This document shows positions 1 to 6,745 of a DNA stretch of 19,866 bases, in pieces. Position 1 is the stretch's first letter. The number at the start of each line of letters is the position of its first letter. The DNA is from an uncultured bacterium (lineage in GTDB: Bacteria; Cyanobacteriota; Vampirovibrionia; Gastranaerophilales; Gastranaerophilaceae): NCBI GenBank assembly GCA_900314375.1, contig OMVC01000107.1, positions 1 to 19,866 on the forward strand, in the 5' to 3' direction. The notes beneath the pieces were generated by a model that was not told where the DNA came from, ran no database searches, and saw only the letters and a list, made by a program, of their open reading frames with translations. The position numbers were made by a program, and so were the translations under genes.

Positions 1-101
1 ATAGTACCCTTTACAACTTTTGATACAACTTTTTCTATTCCCATATATTTTCTTATTTCCCCTATAACATATAAAGTATTTTTTTTTTCATAAATTGCCA
101 T
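1..101 (-). CDS. Possible 5' end of a minus-strand gene (partial)
   Basis: An open minus-strand frame begins with ATG at 101 and runs off the left edge without a stop (33 codons: MAIYEKKNTLYVIGEIRKYM...). There is no Shine-Dalgarno sequence before the ATG. A GATAAA hexamer ends 6 nt upstream, which would fit a leaderless start as proposed for several genes in this window. It would be divergent from nanE. The fragment is too short to recognise. The frame stays open upstream of the ATG, so the true start may differ or the ORF may be accidental. Confidence 0.3.
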   Translation of the reverse strand, partial: MAIYEKKNTLYVIGEIRKYMGIEKVVSKVVKGT

Positions 102-111
102 AAAATTTTTA

Positions 112-140
112 TCGACTATCCATAATATTTTATGTATAAT
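112..140 (+). promoter_or_regulatory. Predicted promoter of the nanE operon
   Basis: TCGACT (112-117), a 17-bp spacer and a perfect TATAAT (135-140) form a sigma70-type promoter. The expected start of transcription is at about 147, which coincides with the ATG chosen for nanE. The upstream ATG at 132 lies inside the -10 region and would not be transcribed from this promoter. Confidence 0.6.
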
Positions 141-146
141 AAAGCT

Positions 147-845
147 ATGAATAATGCGTTAAACAGAATAAAAGGGATTGTTGTTGTATCTGTTCAGGCT
201 ATGCCGTCAGAGCCTTTATATGACGAGAAATGTATGGCAGCAATGATGAAAAGTGTTTTAAATGGCGGAGCCGGAGCACTACGTGTTGCAGGCGTTCGGG
301 ATATAAAAAATGCAAAACGTATTTCTGATGTTCCTGTAATCGGTATTACAAAGCCTGATAAAATTCCCGCAAACTACAAAGAAATTGTCTATATAACCCC
401 AACAGTAAAAGATGTAATATCTGTTATAAATGCAGGCGCAGATATAGTAGCCTTTGACGGTACTCAAAGACCGCGTCCGAACGGTGAAAAAATATCTTCC
501 TTAATAAAATATATTCACGTTAATAAAAAGATTGCCATGGCTGACATAAGCACTTTGGAAGAAGGTATAAAAGCAGCGCAAGACGGTGCTGATGTTTTAT
601 CAACAACACTTGCAGGCTATACAATGGAATCATTAAACTCGCCGTCTAATGAACCCGACTTTGAATTGCTTGAACAACTTGTGAAACAGGCCAATGTTCC
701 TGTAATATTGGAAGGTCGCATCTGGGACCCAAAACAAGTTGACAGAGCCTTTGAATTGGGCGCTCACGCAGTTGTTATCGGCTCTGCTATTACAAGACCG
801 CAATTGATTACTAAAAGATTTGTGTTTAGAGGAGGAAAGGAATGA
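147..845 (+). CDS. nanE: N-acetylmannosamine-6-phosphate 2-epimerase
   Basis: This is a 232-aa (beta/alpha)8-barrel enzyme that converts ManNAc-6-P to GlcNAc-6-P in sialic acid/ManNAc catabolism in the cytoplasm. Family motifs are present in order: VSVQAMPSEPL near the N-terminus, GALRVAGVRDI, VIGITKPD carrying the expected catalytic lysine, DIVAFDGTQRPRP, and C-terminal VILEGRIWDP and VIGSAITRP. Length is normal. I chose ATG 147 over ATG 132 because 132 sits within the TATAAT box. There is no Shine-Dalgarno sequence, so the mRNA is probably leaderless. It heads an operon; its TGA overlaps the next ATG (ATGA). No nanA lyase is visible here, so the substrate source could be ManNAc or another amino sugar. 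Function confidence is high, start less so. Confidence 0.92.
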   Translation: MNNALNRIKGIVVVSVQAMPSEPLYDEKCMAAMMKSVLNGGAGALRVAGVRDIKNAKRISDVPVIGITKPDKIPANYKEIVYITPTVKDVISVINAGADIVAFDGTQRPRPNGEKISSLIKYIHVNKKIAMADISTLEEGIKAAQDGADVLSTTLAGYTMESLNSPSNEPDFELLEQLVKQANVPVILEGRIWDPKQVDRAFELGAHAVVIGSAITRPQLITKRFVFRGGKE

Positions 846-1126
846 GAGTATTCCCGATAAAGTTAATGTCACAATGGGACAAGGCTAACAATTTGTTGGA
901 TATAATGCAGAATAATAAGCCTAAAAAAGTATATAAACATCCATATATAAATTCCGGAAATGCTGAAACTATAGTTAAAAATGCAATAAAAAGCACATCA
1001 AAATTTACAAAGAATGAACAGGGGCAGCTTAGATATAGTTTTGATGTTCCCAAAGTCGTAGATGCAATGTTTATACGCCAAAAATTTGATAATATAGTTA
1101 CAATTTTAAAATCAGGTAAATACTAA
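842..1126 (+). CDS. Hypothetical 94-aa protein in the nanE operon
   Basis: I do not recognise this family. It starts in an ATGA overlap with nanE, preceded by a good Shine-Dalgarno sequence (AGGAGG within the end of nanE), and its stop overlaps the next ATG (TAATG), so it is translationally coupled on both sides and very probably a real protein. It is basic, soluble-looking, without signal peptide or membrane segment. The C-terminal half (FDVPKVVDAMFIRQKFDNIVTIL) looks helical. It could be an accessory factor of amino-sugar use or an unrelated lineage-specific protein. Confidence 0.75.
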   Translation: MRVFPIKLMSQWDKANNLLDIMQNNKPKKVYKHPYINSGNAETIVKNAIKSTSKFTKNEQGQLRYSFDVPKVVDAMFIRQKFDNIVTILKSGKY

Positions 1127-2010
1127 TGAAAAAAGCTCTAACATTTGATGTAGGCGGAACAAAAATATATTCTGCAATAATTAATGAAAACGGAGAAATA
1201 ATTTCTGAAATAGAAAAAAACTCTACTCCGAATACTTTTGATGAAATAAAATCACTTTTTGAACAAATAATAAAAAAATACGAAAACGAAGTTGATGTTA
1301 TTGCATTTTCAACTTGTGGCGCAGTAAATAACCAAAATAACGGAATATTAGGTTCAACAGGCAATATTGCAAAAGATTATCCTAAAATGCAGTTTAAATC
1401 ATTATCCTCAAAACCTGTATATGTAGAAAATGATGCTAATTGCGCTGCTTGGGCAGAACATATAACAGGAGCGTCAAAAGGTTGCGCAAATTCTGTTATG
1501 CTGACACTTGGCACAGGTGTTGGCGGAGGAATTATTGTTGATAATAAATTATTAAAGGGTAAGAATGGTGCAGCAGGTGAAATGCATTTTAAGATGTACT
1601 GTGACAAGCGCAGAAAATGTACCTGTGGTGCGTGGGATTGTTTTGAAATATATGCATCCGGTAAAGGTCTAAAAATTACGGCTGAAGAAATTTCTAAAAA
1701 TCAAAATATCACAACTTATGATGTGATAGACGGTATTAAATCAAATGATGAATTGATGGTTAAAATTTTTAATCGTTGGCAAAGTGATATAACTCAAGGA
1801 ATAATAGGTTTAGCAAATATTTTTGATCCTGATTGTTTTGTGTTGTCAGGATCAATGGCAGAATTTGTCGATACTAAAAAAATTGAAAAAAATGTCAATG
1901 ATGAAATCGTAACAACTCCTACAAAAATTTTTAAAGCGCAAGCCGGAAATTATGCAGGGATGATTGGTGCAGCATTATTGGCATTTTCAAAAGGGGGATG
2001 TCTTGGGTAA
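1126..2010 (+). CDS. ROK-family sugar kinase (NanK/glucokinase-like)
   Basis: A 294-aa ROK kinase that phosphorylates a hexose or amino sugar with ATP; next to nanE the likely substrate is ManNAc (NanK role), but glucokinase or GlcNAc kinase activity cannot be excluded. The phosphate-binding motif DVGGTK is at residues 8-13, the catalytic aspartate is in VENDAN (D103), the second glycine-rich loop GTGVGGG at 129-135, and a zinc site is formed by H154 with C159/C165/C167/C172. The usual CxCGxxGC is CTCGAWDC here, with Asp in place of Gly. The start overlaps the previous stop by one base. There is no N-terminal helix-turn-helix, so it is an enzyme rather than a NagC/XylR-type repressor. Confidence 0.88.
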   Translation: MKKALTFDVGGTKIYSAIINENGEIISEIEKNSTPNTFDEIKSLFEQIIKKYENEVDVIAFSTCGAVNNQNNGILGSTGNIAKDYPKMQFKSLSSKPVYVENDANCAAWAEHITGASKGCANSVMLTLGTGVGGGIIVDNKLLKGKNGAAGEMHFKMYCDKRRKCTCGAWDCFEIYASGKGLKITAEEISKNQNITTYDVIDGIKSNDELMVKIFNRWQSDITQGIIGLANIFDPDCFVLSGSMAEFVDTKKIEKNVNDEIVTTPTKIFKAQAGNYAGMIGAALLAFSKGGCLG

Positions 2011-2230
2011 ATCAAAAACCAGAATTTTCAGAAAAGGTATTACGGACAAATTACCCACAATCAGCCGTCATGAGGCAATCATTCAGGCTACAAAATTTCT
2101 AAATTCAAGAGATTTTAATGATGCAAAACGCCTCATTGAAATCTTTGGACTCAGCGCTGAAGAACTTCTGGAAGAAGGTGCATCCTACGAAGCAGTTAAA
2201 TCTATAAAAAGCGTGTTTAATAATGAATAA
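2003..2230 (+). CDS. Hypothetical 75-aa helical protein
   Basis: I do not recognise this protein. The frame is open from an ATG at 1964, but the better start is TTG 2003, which follows an AAGGGG Shine-Dalgarno (1991-1996) at 6-nt spacing and overlaps the ROK kinase end by only 8 nt. The product has a basic N-terminus (GKSKTRIFRKG) followed by predicted amphipathic helices (RHEAIIQATKFL, FNDAKRLIEIFGLSAEELLEEG) resembling a helical-hairpin/TPR-like fold. There is no membrane segment. It overlaps the next gene by 8 nt, consistent with coupled translation. Confidence 0.7.
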   Translation: MGKSKTRIFRKGITDKLPTISRHEAIIQATKFLNSRDFNDAKRLIEIFGLSAEELLEEGASYEAVKSIKSVFNNE

Positions 2231-3182
2231 ATTTTTTGCAAATATTAAATTTTGGTATGCCAATGCAAGACCGTATTCTATTCCGCTAACAGTGTTGAGT
2301 TGGTTGGTTGCTTATATTTATTCATATAAGCATAATGGTAACTTGATATATGGGCTTATTGCTTTTGTCGGAATTTTACTTGTACATCTTTCAACAAATC
2401 TTGCAGACGATTATTTTGATTACAAAAGACTTATAAAAGATGAGAAATACCTAAAATCAGTAAAAGATATAAAATGCAAATATTTAAAAACCGGACAAGC
2501 AACAATTAAAGATTTGCGAAATGTAATATTATTATTGCTATCAATTTCGGCAATAACAGGCATAATATTATTTTTTACTTCCGGCCGGTATGTTTTGATA
2601 TTTGCCGCAATTGCTCTTTGTATAGCTCTTTGCTATTCGGCATTGTCTTCTCGCGGATTAGGCGATATTGCTGTTATAATTGCTTATGGTCCTTTGATGT
2701 ATGAAGGGCTTTATTATGTTATGACCTCAAAATTCTCATCAGAAATTTTAATACTATCTTTAGGGTGTGCTTTTATGGTTAATACCATATTGTATGCCCA
2801 CATGCTAATGGATTTTGATGAAGATGTTATATCTGAAAAAACTACCCTTTGTACTATACTGAAAACAAAAAATAATGCTTTGAATATGTTTTTATTATTT
2901 TATATTGTCGGATACGGAATGCTTGTAATAATGTTTTTAAAATCTGCCAATTTTTTCTATCTTCTTCCGCTTATTTCCGTATTTTTTGTAAAAGATTTGT
3001 ATAAGCAGATGAAAACATACCCTGATATGAATATAATAATTACTCCGTTAAAATATCCGTTTTTCAACAAACAAAATATTCAAAACAACCCAAATGCTCC
3101 GTTTCTTTTACGATTTATTTATACAAGAAATATTTCCGTATATTACATGCTTCTTGTGTGTATTGCTATAATTTTATCCTGA
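2223..3182 (+). CDS. UbiA-superfamily prenyltransferase, MenA-like
   Basis: A 319-aa integral membrane protein with about eight hydrophobic helices, of the UbiA aromatic prenyltransferase family; MenA attaches a polyprenyl chain to 1,4-dihydroxy-2-naphthoate in menaquinone synthesis. The N-terminal RPYSIPLTVLSW resembles MenA. The first Asp-rich motif is ADDYFDYKRLIKD (residues 61-73), with Asp where the classic NDxxD has Asn. The second is MDFDEDVISEKTTL (about 196-209), matching the DxxxD...KxTL pattern. Both magnesium-diphosphate binding motifs are therefore essentially intact. It overlaps the preceding gene by 8 nt and ends the operon. No other quinone gene is in the window, and the acceptor is unknown. 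The family assignment is firm; MenA function is inference. Confidence 0.82.
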   Translation: MNKFFANIKFWYANARPYSIPLTVLSWLVAYIYSYKHNGNLIYGLIAFVGILLVHLSTNLADDYFDYKRLIKDEKYLKSVKDIKCKYLKTGQATIKDLRNVILLLLSISAITGIILFFTSGRYVLIFAAIALCIALCYSALSSRGLGDIAVIIAYGPLMYEGLYYVMTSKFSSEILILSLGCAFMVNTILYAHMLMDFDEDVISEKTTLCTILKTKNNALNMFLLFYIVGYGMLVIMFLKSANFFYLLPLISVFFVKDLYKQMKTYPDMNIIITPLKYPFFNKQNIQNNPNAPFLLRFIYTRNISVYYMLLVCIAIILS

Positions 3183-3219
3183 TATTAAGTTTTGTTAAAA
3201 CAAATATAATCCCCCAAAC

Positions 3220-3237
3220 AACACGATATCGCGTGTT
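3220..3237 (+). terminator. Weak stem-loop after the nanE operon
   Basis: AACACG (3220-3225) and CGTGTT (3232-3237) form a 6-bp stem with a 6-nt loop, followed by TTTAGATTTTT. This is a plausible but weak rho-independent terminator for the five-gene operon. A second small inverted repeat (TTTGT/ACAAA) lies at about 3190-3205. Confidence 0.35.
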
Positions 3238-3338
3238 TTAGATTTTTATATATAAAAAATATATAAAAAATAGCACTTTTTTCAATCTTAAATTGTTTAT
3301 TAATATATAAGACATGAGAATATAAAAAGGAGAATAAA

Positions 3339-3527
3339 ATGGCGAGAGTATTGATTTCAATGCCTGAAGAATTTTTAAACAGAATTGATCAGGTAGCTAC
3401 GGGAGAGAATCGTTCGAGAAGCGAGTTGATTAGAGAAGCATTAAGAACATATATTTATAAGCAAAAAATAAAAGAATCCACTGATGCATTGCAAAATGCA
3501 AACTTGTTGGAAAGTCTGCTTGGTTAA
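3339..3527 (+). CDS. Ribbon-helix-helix (CopG/Arc-type) DNA-binding protein
   Basis: A 62-aa protein with the full RHH architecture: an N-terminal beta strand (RVLISMPEEF), helix 1 (LNRIDQVATGE), then the RSRSELIREALRTYI helix-2 signature. The C-terminal 20 residues (KQKIKES...) form a short tail typical of CopG/NikR-like or antitoxin proteins. The start is well supported by AAGGAG at 3328-3333. No toxin-like ORF of normal size lies beside it (over 150 bp empty upstream, over 400 bp empty downstream), so it is more likely a stand-alone regulator than an antitoxin. Its target cannot be told from the sequence. Confidence 0.85.
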   Translation: MARVLISMPEEFLNRIDQVATGENRSRSELIREALRTYIYKQKIKESTDALQNANLLESLLG

Positions 3528-3574
3528 AATTACAGGCATAGGAAATTGGCGAAAGATTTGGGAAACATATTATA

Positions 3575-3600
3575 AAAGCCCTCGAGCAATCGGGGGCTTT
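3575..3600 (+). terminator. Stem-loop terminator after the RHH gene
   Basis: AAAGCCC (3575-3581) pairs with GGGCTTT (3594-3600), extended inwards by CGA/TCG with one T-G wobble and a GCAA tetraloop-like turn. The U-tract is poor (CTTTATAATAT), but the stem is GC-rich against an AT-rich background and sits 48 nt after the stop codon. Confidence 0.65.
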
Positions 3601-3713
3601 ATAATATGGAAAATAGAAAGTTGAAAATGGAAAATTGTTTCGTTGATTATTTATTTTAAGATTATATTTATTGATTTTTTCAATTCAAACAGGTCTTCAA
3701 TACGAGCATAGAC

Positions 3714-3741
3714 AAAAAAAAGCTTCTTATAATAAGAAGCT
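3714..3741 (-). terminator. Strong minus-strand intrinsic terminator with no gene upstream
   Basis: A perfect 9-bp inverted repeat, AGCTTCTTA (3721-3729) and TAAGAAGCT (3733-3741), is followed on the minus strand by a run of at least seven T (A7 at 3714-3720). This is a classic intrinsic terminator. There is no minus-strand ORF between here and the divergent coaD promoter, so it probably ends a non-coding transcript. Confidence 0.75.
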
Positions 3742-3800
3742 CCTTGGAATCTGTTACAATTCCTCGTGTAAAAGGTTAGTAGGTAGAAAGTAGAAGGTAG
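3714..3800 (-). ncRNA. Candidate small RNA upstream of coaD
   Basis: Reading the minus strand towards the terminator at 3714-3741, there is a further small stem GGAAT/ATTCC (about 3744-3762) flanked by AGGA- and AAGGAG-like purine motifs. Candidate -10 boxes on the minus strand (TATAAA at 3808-3803, TATAAT at 3827-3822) lie in very AT-rich DNA, and no convincing -35 accompanies them. The 3' end is therefore well supported, but the 5' end and the existence of the RNA are inference. The rest of 3601-3938 holds AT-rich DNA and purine-rich TAGAAAG/TTGAAAA-type short repeats; I see no coding potential there. Confidence 0.4.
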
Positions 3801-3935
3801 TATTTATATAATTTTCAACAAATTATATACCCTTTATATATATTTAAAGTATTTCTTATATAAATAATTGCGTAAAAAAAATCATATTGTAACATTTATT
3901 TACAAAAATTATTTAAAATATTATCAGATAGTCTA

Positions 3936-3956
3936 TGCTATAATGGAATAAAGGAG
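3936..3956 (+). promoter_or_regulatory. coaD promoter (extended -10) and ribosome-binding site
   Basis: TGcTATAAT (3936-3944) is a perfect extended -10 element; no good -35 is seen, as expected for this class. AAGGAG (3951-3956) lies 8 nt before ATG 3965. The predicted leader is only about 14 nt. Confidence 0.7.
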
Positions 3957-3964
3957 TGTGATTT

Positions 3965-4441
3965 ATGAAAATTGCAATATATCCGGGAAGTTTTGATCCG
4001 ATAACATACGGACATTTAGATATTTTAGAAAATGCATCAAAGATATTTGATAAGGTTATTATCGCAGTAGCTTATAATTCTGCCAAACGCAGTTTTTTAA
4101 CTATCGAAGAACGGTTAAAGCTCATAAATGAAAGCATTAAAGATATTCCAAATGTTAGTGCCGATTCTTTTGAAGGTTTAACCGTCGAATACGCAAAAAG
4201 ACAAGGTGCAAAAGTTTTAATTCGCGGATTAAGGGCAGTTTCTGATTTTGAATTTGAAATGCAATTATCTCAAACAAATAGCGCGCTTTATGATGAAATA
4301 AAAACAGTTTTCCTTACAACAAAACCTGAATATAATTTTATATCATCAAGCACAATAAAAGAAATTTTGCAAAACGGCGGCGATATTTCCAAATTCGTTC
4401 CGAAGCCTGTTTATGATTATTTAACCCAAAATAAGCAGTAA
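3965..4441 (+). CDS. coaD: Phosphopantetheine adenylyltransferase
   Basis: A 158-aa nucleotidyltransferase that transfers AMP from ATP to 4'-phosphopantetheine to give dephospho-CoA, the penultimate step of CoA synthesis. The N-terminal YPGSFDPITYGHLDIL contains the (H/T)xGH nucleotide-binding signature. RGLRAVSDFEFEMQ is the substrate-loop signature, and ISSSTIKE near residue 127 is the ISSTxIR/KE motif. Length is typical of the family. It is monocistronic, with its own extended -10 promoter upstream and a bidirectional terminator downstream shared with glnA. panD, which makes the beta-alanine precursor of the same pathway, is about 1.5 kb away on the other strand. Confidence 0.95.
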   Translation: MKIAIYPGSFDPITYGHLDILENASKIFDKVIIAVAYNSAKRSFLTIEERLKLINESIKDIPNVSADSFEGLTVEYAKRQGAKVLIRGLRAVSDFEFEMQLSQTNSALYDEIKTVFLTTKPEYNFISSSTIKEILQNGGDISKFVPKPVYDYLTQNKQ

Positions 4442-4452
4442 TATTGAAGATA

Positions 4453-4493
4453 AAAAAATAACTTCCCGAAAAACAAACGGAAAGTTATTTTTT
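4453..4493. terminator. Bidirectional terminator between coaD and glnA
   Basis: AAAAAATAACTT (4453-4464) and AAGTTATTTTTT (4482-4493) form a 12-bp stem, extended by a CCG/CGG pairing in the loop region. A/T tracts flank it on both sides, so it can end coaD (+) and glnA (-). Confidence 0.85.
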
Positions 4494-4507
4494 TATTATA
4501 TCGACAA

Positions 4508-5872
4508 CTAGTATCTTGCCAAATACTTATCTAATTCCCACTTCGAAACATAGGTTCTGAAAGAATCCCATTCTTTTTTCTTCGATGTCATAAATTCACT
4601 AAAGATATGTTCACCTAAAGCAGCTCTTGTAACAAGCGATTTATCCAAATATTCCAACGCTTCTGCCAAGCTGCCCGGCAGGGAATCAATTCTTTGTTTT
4701 TTACGTTCTTTTGCAGTCAATTTATAAATGTTACTTTCAACCGGCGCAGGCGGATCAATTTTATTTCTGATACCGTCCATGCAAGCTTCTAAAATTGCTG
4801 CAAATGCCAAATACGGATTACAAGAAGGGTCAGGTGAACGCAATTCTACTCTTGTAGAAACACCACGTTTTGCTGGAACTCTTAACAATGCACTGCGGTT
4901 TGCTAATGACCAAGCCAAGTATACAGGAGCTTCATACCCCGGAACTAAGCGTTTGTAACTGTTAACTAACGGATTGGTAACTGCGGTGAAGCTTTTTACA
5001 TGTTTTAACATTCCGCCAACTGAATATTTTGCAACTTCAGATAATTGATATTCTTCATTCTCATCATAAAACGCATTTTTCCCATCTTTGAACAACGAAA
5101 TATTACAGTGCATACCTGAACCGTTTATCCCAAATATCGGCTTTGGCATAAAAGTTGCATGTAAATTGTGTTTTGCGGCAATAGCTCTTACTGCAACCTT
5201 AAATGTTGTAACATTATCAGCCGCTGTTAATATGTCTGAATATTTAAAATCGATTTCATGTTGTCCGTCCGCTACTTCATGATGAGATGCTTCTATATCA
5301 AATCCCATCTCTTGCAAAGTTAATACTATATCAGAACGAACATCTTCCCCTAAATCTTCCGGACCTACATCATAATAACCTGCGTGGTCTTGAGTTGTTG
5401 TTGTTACATTACCGTCTTTGTCTTTGGCAAATAGGAAAAATTCAGCTTCCGCACCGATATTCATGGAAAACCCCATTTTTTCGGCAGCTTCCATAACTCG
5501 TTTTAAGTTGCATCTCGGGCAACCCTCAAAAGGCGTCCCGTCAACATTATATATATCGCAAATTAAGCGGGCAGAATTTGCACCATCTTTTTCTCTCCAA
5601 GGTAATATTTGAAATGTTGTTAAATCAGGGTGGAAAAACATATCAGAAGTTTCAATACTTCTGAAACCTTTTATAGATGATCCGTCGAGCATAATTTCGT
5701 TATTCATAATCTTATCAATCTGTTCTGACGGAACAGTCATATTTTTTACTTGACCGTTTATATCAACAAATTGCAATTTTATAAATTTAATATTATATTC
5801 GCCGATTAATCTTTTGACATCTTCTTTAGAAAAAGTCTTTCCATCTCCGCGTTTGTGGGTGAATTCTGTCAT
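4508..5872 (-). CDS. glnA: Glutamine synthetase type I (GSI-alpha-like)
   Basis: A 454-aa cytoplasmic glutamine synthetase (glutamate + NH3 + ATP to glutamine). The N-terminal beta-grasp domain carries MLDGSSIKGF. The catalytic domain shows GAEAEFFLF, INGSGMHCNISL, the NRSALLRVPA region and VELRSPDPSCNPYLAFA. The shorter C-terminus (ALGEHIFSEFM...EWDSFRTYVSKWE) resembles the Bacillus GSI-alpha class. The GSI-beta adenylylation segment (NLYDLP) is replaced by NIYKLTAKERKK, so control by adenylylation is unlikely and feedback/protein-partner control is expected. The start at 5872 (MTEFTHK) follows GAGG at good spacing; an in-frame ATG at 5899 has an SD too distant. It has its own promoter. Confidence 0.95.
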   Translation of the reverse strand: MTEFTHKRGDGKTFSKEDVKRLIGEYNIKFIKLQFVDINGQVKNMTVPSEQIDKIMNNEIMLDGSSIKGFRSIETSDMFFHPDLTTFQILPWREKDGANSARLICDIYNVDGTPFEGCPRCNLKRVMEAAEKMGFSMNIGAEAEFFLFAKDKDGNVTTTTQDHAGYYDVGPEDLGEDVRSDIVLTLQEMGFDIEASHHEVADGQHEIDFKYSDILTAADNVTTFKVAVRAIAAKHNLHATFMPKPIFGINGSGMHCNISLFKDGKNAFYDENEEYQLSEVAKYSVGGMLKHVKSFTAVTNPLVNSYKRLVPGYEAPVYLAWSLANRSALLRVPAKRGVSTRVELRSPDPSCNPYLAFAAILEACMDGIRNKIDPPAPVESNIYKLTAKERKKQRIDSLPGSLAEALEYLDKSLVTRAALGEHIFSEFMTSKKKEWDSFRTYVSKWELDKYLARY

Positions 5873-5935
5873 ACTTGCCTCTTTTCTTTTTGTCAGCATG
5901 GCAATGCCAACTTACTCCTTATTTATCACCTTATT

Positions 5936-5964
5936 AGAATAAAATTTTATCACTAAAAGGTCAA
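5936..5964 (-). promoter_or_regulatory. glnA promoter
   Basis: On the minus strand, TTGACC (5964-5959), a 17-bp spacer and TATTCT (5941-5936) form a good sigma70-type promoter. The predicted leader of about 58 nt includes a 5-1-5 palindrome TGGCATTGCCA near 5893-5905. No recognisable glutamine riboswitch or NtcA site is seen. Confidence 0.65.
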
Positions 5965-5976
5965 GTAAAATTTATA

Positions 5977-6333
5977 TTAATGTTTTTCAACAATTTTATT
6001 ATTGTCATCCACAATAACAACAGTAGGTTTATGGGTGGCATATTCCTTTTCGTCCATCTGTGCATAAGTAACAATAATCACCTTGTCACCTTTTTGAACT
6101 TTTCTCGCTGCTGCTCCGTTTAGGCAAATACAACCCGAATTTGGTTCACCCTTTATTATATAAGTCTGAAATCTTTCACCATTATTGACATCAAGAATTT
6201 CAACTTTTTGATACTCTCTCATATTCGCAGCTTTTAATAAAGCTTCATCAATCGTTATAGAGCCAACATAGTTAAGGTTTGCATCTGTAACCGTTGCTCT
6301 GTGTATTTTTGAATATAAAAATTCCATTAACAT
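5977..6333 (-). CDS. panD: Aspartate 1-decarboxylase (self-processing pyruvoyl enzyme)
   Basis: A 118-aa proenzyme that makes beta-alanine from aspartate for pantothenate/CoA synthesis. The self-cleavage Gly-Ser is present in the conserved NYVGSITIDEALL segment (about residues 21-33), after which the serine becomes the pyruvoyl cofactor. KIHRATVTDANLNY, NNGERFQTYII, and GCICLNGAAARKVQKGDKVIIVTYA are characteristic. ATG 6333 follows GAGG at 7-nt spacing; a second Met two codons later is less well placed. It lies between a possible terminator after the membrane L12-like gene and the glnA promoter. A weak promoter of its own (TATAAT-like at about 6345-6355, minus strand) is plausible. Confidence 0.95.
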   Translation of the reverse strand: MLMEFLYSKIHRATVTDANLNYVGSITIDEALLKAANMREYQKVEILDVNNGERFQTYIIKGEPNSGCICLNGAAARKVQKGDKVIIVTYAQMDEKEYATHKPTVVIVDDNNKIVEKH

Positions 6334-6379
6334 AGTTTTTCCTCTTGCATATTATATTACAAACAAAAGAAAAACGCAC

Positions 6380-6409
6380 AAAATAAGATAAATAAAAAAC
6401 TCTTATTTT
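6380..6409. terminator. AT-rich stem-loop between the L12-like gene and panD
   Basis: AAAATAAGA (6380-6388) and TCTTATTTT (6401-6409) form a perfect 9-bp stem with a 12-nt T-rich loop; it overlaps the stop codon of the upstream gene. On the minus strand a T-rich stretch (TTTTTCTTTT) follows within 10 nt. Probably a weak terminator or partial read-through signal. Confidence 0.45.
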
Positions 6410-6732
6410 ATTTCGACTTTAGCTCCGACAAATTCTAATGCTTTTTGTGTCAAATCTGCTTCTTGCTCTGAAACTTTGGTCATAAATGTCAAAGGTGCAG
6501 AATCAACAATAGATTTTGCATTTTCATAGTTTATACCGGTAATTTGCCGTAATGTAGCCAATACAGTAGCTTTATTTTTTCCGGAATCTGTCAATATCAA
6601 ATTTTTATTACCGGTATTACGAGTAATTGTATATACATCAACTTTGCGTTTTGAGATATAGTTGATAGCATTGCATATCAAACCAATTGTTATAAGTGCT
6701 ATTGCAGCATAAAAAAAGCCCATACTTATCAT
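6403..6732 (-). CDS. Membrane-anchored protein with L7/L12 C-terminal-like domain (B)
   Basis: A 109-aa protein with one N-terminal transmembrane helix (about residues 5-25, MGFFYAAIALITIGLICNAI), a positively charged border (SKRK) and a domain of about 75 residues matching the L7/L12 C-terminal domain: VLATLRQITGINYENAKSIVDSAP then FVGAKVEIK at the very end. rplL in this window has VLKEVRNITGLGLKEAKDLVEAAP and AAGAVVEIK. The arginine of the first helix and the lysine of the ENAK turn are kept, but several GTPase-contacting lysines are lost. The L12 N-terminal dimerisation domain is missing, so it should not join the ribosome stalk. Start ATG 6732 is 8 nt after GAGG; TTG 6738 is an alternative. 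It lies 13 nt after paralogue A. Confidence 0.82.
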   Translation of the reverse strand: MISMGFFYAAIALITIGLICNAINYISKRKVDVYTITRNTGNKNLILTDSGKNKATVLATLRQITGINYENAKSIVDSAPLTFMTKVSEQEADLTQKALEFVGAKVEIK

Positions 6733-6745
6733 AACCAAAACCTCA

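Noticed and set aside
3339..3527. RHH protein as antitoxin of a toxin-antitoxin pair
   Set aside because: No toxin-sized ORF adjoins it on either strand and a terminator follows directly.
5876..5905. A tiny upstream ORF (TTG GCA TTG CCA TGC TGA) and a palindrome in the glnA leader as an attenuator
   Set aside because: It codes for only five residues, has non-ideal spacing from AAGGAG and has no alternative hairpins to support attenuation.
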